Below, in pieces: positions 22,452 through 32,200 of a DNA stretch of 64,000 bases. Below the pieces are notes generated by a model. The model was not told the DNA's origin. It saw only the letters and a program-made list of their open reading frames with translations, and made no database searches. Positions within the stretch are counted from its first letter, which is position 1. Each line of letters starts with the position of its first letter. The position numbers and the translations under genes are program-made. Source of the stretch: Phanerodontia chrysosporium (taxonomy: Eukaryota; Basidiomycota; Agaricomycetes; Polyporales; Phanerochaetaceae); contig MJGA01000014.1 in assembly GCA_001910725.1 (NCBI GenBank), positions 248,001 to 312,000 of the forward strand, written 5' to 3'.

Positions 22452-23156
22452 CTAATCAAAATAACCAGCCTCGTACACAATGTTCAGCTGCCCTACGATA
22501 CGGCGGAAGTTTCGCCTTAAACCGATGAACGGAATGTCACCAATTTGAGCGAGACCGAGCTCGTATTGGTGCCACTCCTTAAACGTGGTGGTGGGGGCGA
22601 GGCGGCTGAGCTCGGCGCGGATCTGGCGAAGTCGCTCGAGCAGGAGATGGAAGTGGTGGGCGTGGTCACTGTTGACGATGTGGAGCAGGTCGACCTCCTC
22701 GACGGCCTTGAGACGCTTGATGGTGGCGTCGAGCTTGGGCGTGAAGATGCCGACGAGGTCGGTAGGGGAGTACTTCGGGATATCGATGCCGATGGGCTTG
22801 CGGGCGATGGGCTCGTACGTCGGGGCGGCGCTGAGGCGCTCTGCCAAACTGAGCTTCGAGGAGGAGGCAGCTACGGCGGCCTGGGCTTCTTGCGCCTCTC
22901 GTTGGCGCTGCTCGCGGATGCGGTTGCCTACACGTTGTTCGGCCTCACGAGCCTCGCGAACGGCGGTCCAGTTGATGGAGGGGACGGAGGGCGGAGGCTG
23001 GGGGAGCGTGGACACGTACTTGACGACCGCCTTGACTTTGCGGTCCGTCCACTTGACGGGGTTGCCGGCCTCGCGACGACGTTGGAGGCGGTCGAAGATG
23101 CGCTGGGGGATGTGGTCCTTGAGCCGGACGTCTTTCGGCACTGCAAAGCAAGGGCC
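22452..23156 (-). CDS. Extra ORF upstream of gag in the Gypsy element, unknown function
   Basis: Open for 235 codons between the 5' LTR and gag, in a position where Gypsy elements normally have only leader sequence. Codon composition is protein-like: VRLKDHIPQRIFDRLQRRRE, an Ala/Gln/Glu coiled-coil stretch (AEQRVGNRIREQRQREAQEA), then DLLHIVNSDHAHHFHLLLER and GLAQIGDIPFIGLRRNF. No ATG starts it; the first codons follow a TGA, and TTTGCAG just before VPKDVR looks like a splice acceptor, so the start may come from splicing of the element transcript. I do not recognise the family. Confidence 0.5.
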   Translation of the reverse strand, partial: GPCFAVPKDVRLKDHIPQRIFDRLQRRREAGNPVKWTDRKVKAVVKYVSTLPQPPPSVPSINWTAVREAREAEQRVGNRIREQRQREAQEAQAAVAASSSKLSLAERLSAAPTYEPIARKPIGIDIPKYSPTDLVGIFTPKLDATIKRLKAVEEVDLLHIVNSDHAHHFHLLLERLRQIRAELSRLAPTTTFKEWHQYELGLAQIGDIPFIGLRRNFRRIVGQLNIVYEAGYFD

Positions 23157-23297
23157 TCAGCAACGTGTACGGAGTGAGCCGGCTGCTCGACTACGACGTA
23201 CTCGCTTTAAACGGAGGGAATAAACTTTTTTTTAAACGGTATTTGGGGGAGCGGTAGGGAAGGAATTGCCTAGGGCACCCAAGAGATCTCGACCTAA

Positions 23298-23991
23298 TGT
23301 CGCGGAGCTAGGGCTCAACGCTTCACGAGGGAGGGCAAGTGGGGAGGTCGACGACAAGGCGCGGCGGAGCGAGTCACGCAGCGACGCACAACTTCTTCAG
23401 CTGTCCGTATTGACCAAGATAACATTAGCAGACTATTCTACTATACAAGCGGGGGCTTACCTGTCCGTATTGACCAAGAGGTCGAGATGACGGACAGGAG
23501 CGAGAGGTGCTACCTATATATACTACAGGAGTTCAGGGCAGGCTGTACGATTACCTAAGCTGATGGGCAGTGCTCAGCATAGCCAGCGAGGCTGTGACGC
23601 GGGCTGTGCGGCGAGGCTGTGCGGGGGCTATGTCACGAGGCTGTGTCAGCTGGCAGTGTTTCGAGGCTGCGTCGGGCCGAGGCTGTGTCATCAGGCTGAT
23701 CAGCTCGGCGTGTCTCGGCGAGGGGAGTCATCGGGGATGACAGTGCCTCCTCGGCGATCCGGGGAACCGGTTGCAAGGCAGACCGGTGATCCGGGCAGTG
23801 TCTGAGCGCGCAGCGGGATGCGCTGGCGTCTAGGGGTGATGCGCCATCAGAGCGCTGGCGCTGAGTGGCCAGGCGCTGAGTGTGGGCGGCTAGGACTCCA
23901 GACGGCGCGAGGGCTGCTCGCCCGTTGGATTAATCGAGGAAAATGGCCAAAAATCGGCGAAAAATAGGGCGACACCGTCACATCCGTGACA
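23298..23991 (-). repeat. 5' LTR of the Gypsy element
   Basis: Same sequence as 16288-16981, including the paired 18-bp repeats (23401-23418, 23461-23478). The adjoining duplication TATCC at 23992-23996 matches the left flank, which proves the two LTRs belong to one insertion. Confidence 0.95.
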
Positions 23992-23996
23992 TATCC

Positions 23997-24443
23997 GGGG
24001 GTTTAACGGATTCGGATAGCTGACTGGTCCCATTTAGGTAATTGAGGATGCCCACTGGGCTATGTCAGCCACAGTCGAGCCTAGCCCTGTAAACCATGAA
24101 AGCCTCAAAGTGCAGAAGATGCGCTACACCAGGATTTCGCGCGCATGAAGGCCACCAGTCGCGAAGATATCGCACTGGGGTAGCATGAAGCATAAGAGGT
24201 CTCTCACGCTGTATATAGACTCTGGAAAGTTTTGGATGCAGGTCTTCTGCAACCCATACATGCAGTGTTGTCCCTTCACGCATTTGGTGATTTCGGTCAG
24301 CCAACGCGGGCGGGCAGTGGGATTCAGGGCTTCCACAGACGCAGGATCCGGTGGCGTATATAACGTTGGAACACATGTGGAACGGTCGAGACCCGAGAGA
24401 TTAAGGACGAGCAAGAGGCAATGTATCACAAGTCGTCAGCCTC
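23997..24443. other. Right flank of Gypsy insertion, no gene recognised
   Basis: Only short ORFs on either strand. No repeat shared with the rest of the window before copy B begins. Confidence 0.35.
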
Positions 24444-24912
24444 TAATTCGATCGCGCGGTCAGCCTCTCGTCTGTGCAGCATATATACGAGGCCCTGTGC
24501 ACCATGTTTCCCCAGGTGCTCCTTCCTTCTCTCCGTCCATCTCGTACGCGAACCCCTCTCCCTCCTCGCGTCCTCGACATTGCTGACACGTCCTTACAGC
24601 GAGCTGGGTACTTGGTGGCGGGTCTGCCTGCGGCCCGGGGCTGAAGCTCGGGACGGGCACAGTTGGCTGCTTAGCGGCTGGCTGCCGTGCTCGCCGAGTG
24701 GACGCCGGTGGGTTCGGGGTGGATGTCTGCGCTGGGGCTTGGCGAGGGGTGCGGGAGCGGGGAGAGACCGCAAGGAGTCGTGAGATTACGGTCAGTCCTT
24801 TCTTTTCCCGGGGGAGGGCGACTTCGGTCGTCCTGGCGCAGACCTTTCCGTGGTCTCCGGGATAAGTAGCTCGCGGGTGCTCAGTCCTGCGGGCGAAACC
24901 AACATGCGCCTT
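24444..24912 (+). repeat. Interspersed repeat family 2, copy B
   Basis: 469 bp, near-identical to copy C (37266-37734), which is inverted. Order: TAATTCGATCGCG start, a TATA-like GCATATATACG (about 24479), ATGTTTCCCCAGG, a pyrimidine-rich stretch ending TTACAG, a GC-rich block (CTGGCTGCCGTGCTCGCC), then the shared tail module (24800-24912) ending ACCAACATGCGCCTTAA. It can encode a 46-residue peptide ending IADTSLQRAGYLVAGLPAAR; the matching peptide end occurs in copy E. Looks like a short transcribed non-autonomous element. Confidence 0.7.
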
Positions 24913-25314
24913 AATCTGCACAATCATGTTTCATCAACTGAAGGTCGTTCAATGAATACGTTGTTACCAATCGTGCGCGGCACCGGAAGCATCACGTCTG
25001 TCCCGGGTCTAGAATGCAAAGTAGGCACATATTGCGAGATGATCAAGACACAACCATGGCCATTGCGATGCGCATACTTTGAAAGTGGCGTGGTCACCGC
25101 TGTGCACCGAATAGGCAGAGGAGTTTGCTCCGCGACGGAATAGTAGCGAGCATCTGAGGTTTTTATACAGTTGTAGCACGTATCAAGTTCGTTACTGTGG
25201 GGCTCGTCATGGGCGTCAGCAGCGAACAGCTGTGATGCAATTTTCCGCTTCAGAGCACCGTCCGGGAAATGCCGAAAGCTACCGAGGATGAGCTTGGGAC
25301 GATCTGCAAGCTAC
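24913..25314. other. Left flank of the Copia element, no gene recognised
   Basis: Short ORFs only. Ends with GCTAC, the target duplication of the Copia insertion. Confidence 0.35.
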
Positions 25315-25604
25315 TGTGAAGAATGTACTCTGAACTGATTTATTCTGGTGCTACAGAGCCGGTATATATACATGTCTAGGACTACTGTATGTAAGCGGGT
25401 TTACTGGACCAGAATACACAGTCATCGACTTCACAAGATGATGAATAATTCTACTGCATATTAGTGAGCATAATGGCCATATATTCGAGGTGCTGACGCA
25501 TGTACTACAGTGCTACGAGAGAGGTGTCCATATGTGGAATGCTGGGGCTTGGTGGCGCTGATGCGCCCTACCATATCAGGACGGTAAACGCCCAAGATCT
25601 GACA
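25315..25604 (-). repeat. 3' LTR of Copia-1
   Basis: 290 bp, TG...CA. Contains GGTATATATACATG (promoter-like). Only a few differences from the partner at 36670-36959 (for example GGAATGCTGG versus GGAACGCTGG), so the element is young though older than its identical-LTR Gypsy neighbour. Confidence 0.93.
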
Positions 25605-25615
25605 CTCCCACTCGT

Positions 25616-28600
25616 TTACAAGTCCTTGGAAGATACGAGGCCGAGAGCCTTTCGGAACTTCTCGTGCTTCTTCGCACCTAGCAGCTTGGTGAGAATGTCG
25701 GCGATCATGTCGTCGGTGGAGATGTACACTATCTCGACGCGTTTGTCCTCTACGAACTCGCGGATGAAGTGATATCGAATGTCCACATGCTTGAGGCGAC
25801 GATCATGCGCGGGATTGATAGCGAGGAAAATTCCGCCTTGGTTATCTGAGACCATAGGCACCAGACCCTTCTGTGGGAATCCGATCTCGCGTTGGAGTGA
25901 CGTCAGCCAGGCAACCTCCGAACATGCGTCGGAAAGCGCCATGTATTCGGCTTCAGTCGAAGAGCGTGCTACGGTCCGCTGCATCCGGGAAACCCATGTG
26001 ACAGCGGCATCAGCCATGAGGAACGTGTAGCCAGTAGTCGATCGTCGGTTGTCTCGATTCTCACCCCAGTCTGCGTCCGAATAACCAATTAGGCCCGATT
26101 GACCAGAACCCTGGAAACGGATGCGATAGTCACTTGTCGCACGGAGGTATCGTAGGACATGTTTCGCATGCTCGACGTGCGTGGGTGTGGGATTGGACAT
26201 GTACTGGGAGAGACGAGTGACGGCGAATGCTATGTCGGGCCGTGACCCGATCATGCAATAGATCAAGCTACCGATCATGGTCTGGTACTGATGTAGTAGC
26301 GTCGCATTGGCCTTGTAGCCATCTTCTGCCTTCTCGAGGTGTAACCCTTCAGGCAGTGGGGTTTTCTGCGGCTTTGCATTGTGCATTTGGAAGCGTGTGA
26401 GGACCTGCTCGATGTAATTCTGCTGATCCAGTTCCAGTTGCCGCTTCGAGCAATCACGAGTGATGCGCATGCCCAGGAAGGTGTCCGCCGGGCCGAGGTC
26501 CCGCATTTGGAATTTGTCTGCAAGAACCTTCTTGACGCGATCAATCTCAGATTTACTCGGACCCATAGGGAGCAGATCGTCGACATAGACGATAAGGATC
26601 ATGTGGCCCTTCTTCTGCTCGTAAACGTATACCCCGGCGTCTGACCGGGTACGTTCGAAACCGATGCCTATCAGAGTCTGGTGTAACTTCTGATTCCAGG
26701 TGCGAGAGGCTTGCTTCAGGCCATAGATTGCCTTCTGCAGCTTGCACACCATTTGCTCCTTTCCCTTCTCCACGAAACCTTCTGGTTGTTCCATGTAGAT
26801 CTCCTCGTCGAGCTCACCATACAGGAAGGCCGTTTTTATATCCATTGCCTCGATTTCCCAATTTTCGAGTGCGGCATGTGCGAGTAAGAAGCGTATAGCT
26901 TCATATCGTGCGACGGGAGAGAAGGTTTCCTGAAAGTCTATTCCCTGTACCTGAGTGAATCCTTTGGCCACGAGGCGCGCTTTGTAGCGGCCGTCAGCCT
27001 TGATAACAAACACCCATTTGCATTTCACGATCCGTCGATTACGCGGTCGTGTAACCAGAATCCAAGTCTTATTTTCCTCGTGAGATTTCAATTCTTCGAG
27101 CATTGCAATCTCCCACTGCTTCGCATCAGGTCTAGACATCGCTTCCTTGTAGGTCTGAGGATCAACTTGCGTGGCATGCATGAGCAGTTCGCGATAAGAA
27201 CCTGAGAGCGTGCCGCTCATGGAGTGATCGGGATCTGTCTCTACGTCTGCATCTGATCCACCATGCGACGATGAAGAGTCATCGCTGGGGATGGGAATTG
27301 ATTCACGCCATTGTTGATACTCCTCAGCGCGCTGTCTAGCTTCGCGTTGATCACGTCTGATGTCTCGTTCCTGCTGCCGCCATGCTTCCGTAGGTGGAAC
27401 ATCGCCATATGAATTATCCGGAACTCTCCGCTGACTGGCGTTCTGGCGCCGTGGTCTTTGGTATGGATGATCAGGAACGGGTTCCGGAGGCGGTGGAGCG
27501 GGCGCTTGCGGCTGGAACGGGCCGTGATCTCTGAGCCACTCGCGGGCACGTCTGTGCTCTTCGCGGTTCTCTGGAGTATCAGGGCGACGTAATTCGCGAT
27601 GTGGGGATGAATGTCCGCGACGTTGCTGTACTCTCTCTGGTGAAGGAGAAGAGCGCTGTCGTCTACGTGCCATGCGGGGAGGTGAAGGATATCGAGGATA
27701 ACGAGGTTGTACGGGCGGCGGCTGTGGCTGTGCCCGTGGGACTGGTTCTGGTGGGTGCTGTTGAGGTTGTGGCTGTGGAGGTGGATCTCGGTACAGATCT
27801 TCGAGGTCACTTTCGCTATCACTTGGCGCATTGTCAGGGCGCGGATGCGGTGCCTCATCGGGTAAGACATCAGGGAGGTCTTGTTCCGGATCAATGTCCG
27901 GTTCCGGCGTTGGGTTCCGGAAAGGAGGTGCGGCATCATCAGGTTCGTCTGCTTGACTAGCCTGTGGTTCCTTATTAGGGAAGGACTTCTCATCGAATGT
28001 CACATCGCGGGACACGACGATGGAACGGCTACTTTTATCCCAGAACCTGTAACCCTTTGAACCAGGTTCGTAGCCGACAAACACCATTACTTTAGCCTTA
28101 GGCTGTAGCTTATTCTGGCGTGCGTCCTTGTGTATGTGTACGTAGGCTTTACAGCCAAATACGCGGAAGTATGAAACGTCCGGCACTGTGCCATCCCATG
28201 CGGTGATGGGCGGCTTCCACTTGAGACGTCGGAGCGGTTGCCGATTGTAGATGTGAACGGCGGCTTCGGAGGCAAGCTTCCAGAACCCTGATGAGAGTCC
28301 GGCATGATGTCGCATAGCCTCAGCCTTATTGGCGATTGTCTGCTGCCATCGTTCCGCTCGTCCGTTTTGTTGTGGTGATCTGGCGACGCTTTGTTGGCGC
28401 TCGATGCCATGCTCTGCAAGGAACTCGTCGAAGTCACGGCCGAAGAACTCCCCCCCTCGGTCCGATCGGATGCATTTGAGCTTCCGTTCGGTCTGAGTCT
28501 CGGCCCAAGCTTTGTACCGCTTAAGGCACGAGAGGGCGTCTGATTTCCGTTTAAGGTACCAGGCGACACCGAAAGAGGAATGATCGTCGAGGGTAGTCAT

Positions 28601-28751
28601 CGCGTACTTGTACCCATCAATTGAGAGTGACGGATACTCGACAAGGTCCATGTGCACCAAGTCCAGAGGATGCTCGGTGCGCGAGTCAGATGGCGGAAAG
28701 GGATCCCGGCGAGATTTGCCGAGTTCACAGCCCTCGCACGGTGACGAGTCG
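25616..28751 (-). CDS. Copia-1 Pol, downstream part (integrase, RT, RNase H)
   Basis: Second part of the gag-pol ORF cut by the nested element. Starts within the integrase zinc domain (CEGCELGKSRRD), then the DDE core (IRSDRGGEFFGRDF; SPQQNGRAERW), a Pro/Arg-rich linker, reverse transcriptase (WVFVIKADGRYKARLVAKGF; catalytic YVDDLLPMG) and RNase H (YSDADWGENRDNRRSTTGY; STEAEYMALSDACSE). Ends at 25616 just before the purine tract. All motifs are intact; only the insertion breaks the gene. Confidence 0.93.
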
Positions 28752-29169
28752 TGTCGAAGACTCGCGCCGCGCTTTGCGCAAGCGCCCACCGCCGCCACTT
28801 GCGTGGCGCGGAAGCAAAACCACCTCGGCCGTCAAGCCACAACGTCGGACTTTCCGTAGATAGTATCCAGTAGTATTAGCTAATCTTTTCCGTAGTATAA
28901 AAAGCCCCCCCTCTCAATTTTTGCCCGCTCAGAGACGTTCTGCCCCTTCTCTGAGCGTATGTACCGCTTCCCCCGTAGATATTAGGCACACATTGACCAT
29001 TAGATTAGTGCAGACTGAGTATCTACGGTTATAGGTACATAACAGAGACGTTCTGCCCCTTCTCTGAGCTGCAGACTGAGTATCTACGGTTATAGGCCTC
29101 GCTGCGCGCGCTGACCGGAGTCAGCGGCCCCCTGTCTGCGCAGAACCCGTCCAGAGACTGGTTCTGATA
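28752..29169 (+). repeat. 5' LTR of Copia-2
   Basis: Begins TGTCGAAGAC and ends TTCTGATA, so it lacks the usual terminal CA. Contains a TATAAAAAG box (about 28897), and a 26-bp unit CAGAGACGTTCTGCCCCTTC... present twice (28930-28955 and about 29042-29067), the first inside an 8-bp perfect inverted repeat CTCAGAGA/TCTCTGAG. A second repeated unit, CTGAGTATCTACGGTTATAG, also occurs twice. Confidence 0.93.
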
Positions 29170-29181
29170 GGTTATGAGCCC
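29170..29181 (+). promoter_or_regulatory. Primer-binding site of Copia-2 (initiator tRNA-Met half-molecule type)
   Basis: GGTTATGAGCCC starts at the base after the 5' LTR. It is the same 12-mer as in Copia-1, on the opposite strand. Confidence 0.82.
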
Positions 29182-29267
29182 TTAGAGGCCGACCTCAGTC
29201 GAAGTCATTCGTTTGCGCACCTTCGTTCGCCCCTGTCTCTCGCTCCCCACCGCTCGTTTTCGGTCGA

Positions 29268-32200
29268 ATGCCCTCCAAGCGTTCAGACACCACCGCCCCG
29301 GCCGTGTGCTCTGGCAAGCCGCACATCTTCGACAAGCTCGAGACCGAAGACCGCTGGTACAAGTCGACGGGTCACGCTGGATGGATGCCCTGTGAGCTCC
29401 AGCCCTGTCCGCACCGTTACTCACAGCCCATAGGCGTTGTCGAGGACGCGTCCTGGCAAGTCGCTGTCGACCCCTCGCAGCTCAAGTTGTTCGTCGCCCG
29501 TCTGTCCGGCCGCCAGCCGTCGCCGCCCCGCTCTGCGTCTATCCAAGAGGTCCCTGAAGCCGAAGCGACCACTGCGCCTACGCTCCCCCCGCCGTCGCGC
29601 TCCTCTGAGCGTTCTGTCGCGGAGGAAGAGCTAGAGTACCTTGATGCCACGTCGTCTACTGTTGCTCGCCCCTCTGTATCGTCGTCTTCAATTATACGCG
29701 CATTCAATTCTGTCCCTAAGCTCGCGCTCGAAGGCAGCAACTACCGCCTCTGGCATCAACGCATCGTCGTTGCGGCGCGTGGCGTACAATGCGACGACCT
29801 CCTCGAAGAGCCTGACGTGCCCGCCACACGCAAACGTGAAGCCGACGCCCTGCTGTCTGCTATCCTCGACACCCTGCCTGACTCCGTCTTCATGAGTGTC
29901 TCGTCCACGGCCGACGTTCCTGCTGATGTTATGTCTGCGATGAAGGTTCGCTACGGCGTGTCTACCGCTGTTTCCGATGCCGCAGCGCAGCGCAAGCTTT
30001 TCTCAATGACCTGCAAGGACGACCGCAAGCTGCAGGCTCACCTGGACTCCATGCTCGCCGTGCGCGAACAGATTATCGAGAGCGGTACTTCTGTGTCTGA
30101 TAAGGTCTTCACTGACGCGATTATTGCGTCTCTGCCCGACTCCTACAAGCCGATCGTCAACGCCTACAGCGCCACACTCCTCCTCGACGCTGCACGCACG
30201 GGTACCCCTCGCCCTGCTCGGTCGCATGAGCTGATCCCGTTGCTGCGCGCCGAGGCGCACTCTCGATCCACTGTCGCTCGAGGTGGCGCTAAGGATGCCG
30301 TGCCCACCGCTGCGAGCGCAGATGCTCGCGGCCAGCGTGGAGGGCGCGGCAAGGGGAAGGGCCGCTCCGCGCAACAGCAGCAGCGCGGTGGCAACTCTGC
30401 TAACCAGTCCTCTCGTGAGAGGGAGGAGGTTACCTGCTACAAGTGTCAAGGGAAGGGACATACCAAGAAAGTTTGCCCATCTAAGAACTATGCGAAGCGT
30501 CCTGAGCCCGCTGCGAACGCCGCGCAAGTCACGTCCGCGCCTGCGCCCGCGTCCGCACCTGCGCCTGCGCCTGCGCCCGCCGCTAAGATCGTCGAAGTCG
30601 AGGACGCCTGGGCCACCTCTGCGCTCGCACCTGAGTCCGATGCGCCACCCGAACACGAAGATACCGTCGATGAAGCCCTGGTCAGCCAGTCTACCGACCC
30701 TGTCGACATCTACGACTCTGGCGCCACACACCATATGACGCCGTTCCGCCATCTGCTGTACAACTATCGCCCCATCCCCGCTCGCACCGTGCGCGCCGCC
30801 GGGAAGTCTCACTTCGCCGCCACCGGTGTCGGGGACATGAAGCTTCTCATGCCCAACGGCGATAGCTGGACGCGCATCACCCTTCGCGACGTGTACTTCG
30901 CTGAATCGATGGCCGCCACCCTCGTCTCTCTGGGAAAATTCGACGACGCCGGCTACCGCGCCGTTATCGGCGGTGGCTACCTGCGTATCATGTGCGGCGA
31001 CGCGCAGTTCGCTGCGATCCCCAAAATCCGCGGGCTGTATCGCTACTACCACTCGGGCGATTGTCTCGCTCTCGCTGCCTTTTCGGCCTCGCTCTCGCTG
31101 TACCAGCTGCACCAGCACCTTGGGCATCTTTCCTACGGCTACATCAAAAAGCTCGTCGCCTCCAAGGCGATCCAGGGCCTCCAGCTCGATCCTGCTCGGC
31201 GCACCGAGGACGAATGCTCTGTCTGTATGCGCGCAAAGGCTGCGCGCGCCCCGATCGCCGCGAAGCGCTCCTCCCCTCTCGCCGCTACCTTCGGAGAGCA
31301 CCTGCACCTCGACGTCTGGGGCCCTGCGCCCGTGCGCACCATAAATCACTGCCGCTACGCTCTCGTCATGGTCGACGACCACTCGCGCTGGCTCGAAGAG
31401 CCGCTGCTTCGCTCGAAGGACGAAGCCTTCGCGAGGTTCCGCGACTTTGTGGCGCTGATCCGCACCCAATCCAGCGCTCAGCTGAAAGTCGTCTCCTCGG
31501 ATCGCGGCGGTGAGTTCACCAGCCACGAATTCTCTGAGTTCCTCTCGCGCAACGGCGTCGTTCGCCGCCTCACCGTCCACGACACGCCTGAGCACAACGG
31601 TGTCGCCGAGCGCGTTCACGGCACTATCTTCAATATGGTGCGCGCACTTCTCATCTCGTCTGGGCTACCGCGCACGCTCTGGGGCGAAGCTGTTCGCCAC
31701 GCTGTCTGGCTGTACAACCGCACACCGCACGCCGCCATCGACTTCCGTACGCCATACGAGGTTCGTTTCGGCTCCCCTCCTGATCTCTCTGGCCTCAAGC
31801 CCTTCGGCGCTGTCTGCTTCGTCCGCGACCTCTCTGCTGGGAAGCTCGATGCGCGCGCAGTCGAATGCCGTTGGCTGGGCTTCGACCCGACGTCGAACGG
31901 GTCTCGGATTTATTGGCCAACCTCACACAAAGTCTCGGTCGAGCGGGACATCAAGTTCTCGTTGCGCGAGGTGCCGCTCCTTGAGGGGGAGGATTACAGC
32001 CTCGATCCGGCTCCAGACTCTGACAGCGACAACGAGCAGCACCCCGACGCTGCCTCCGACACTTCTGGCACCTTCCCGAGCGATCCCCCGGACGACGAGC
32101 CTCTCGCCACACCGCGCCGCTCAGCGCGCCTAGCCCAGAAGCGCCTAGCCGCCCACATCCTTGACCTCTCGAACAGCGAACTCGAAGCCACCCTCGAAGC

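Larger units (their letters stand above)
16288..23991 (-). mobile_element. Full-length Ty3/Gypsy LTR retrotransposon (chromovirus), 7,704 bp
   Basis: Bounded by two 694-bp direct LTRs, each TG...CA, and flanked by the 5-bp target-site duplication TATCC (16283-16287 and 23992-23996). Coding strand is minus: 5' LTR at 23298-23991, an extra ORF, gag, pol ending in a chromodomain, a polypurine tract (AGGAGGGGGGTAA, about 16982-16994), 3' LTR at 16288-16981. The LTRs appear identical, so insertion is recent. The domain order protease, RT, RNase H, integrase defines Gypsy. No TGG directly follows the 5' LTR, so the primer site is not a simple tRNA 3' end; self-priming is possible. pol has one C-run contraction that breaks it, so activity is doubtful unless that is an error. 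Confidence 0.95.

Noticed and set aside
30003..31619. 538-codon minus-strand ORF
   Set aside because: Shadow of the Copia-2 gag-pol frame; composition is typical of antisense GC-rich coding.
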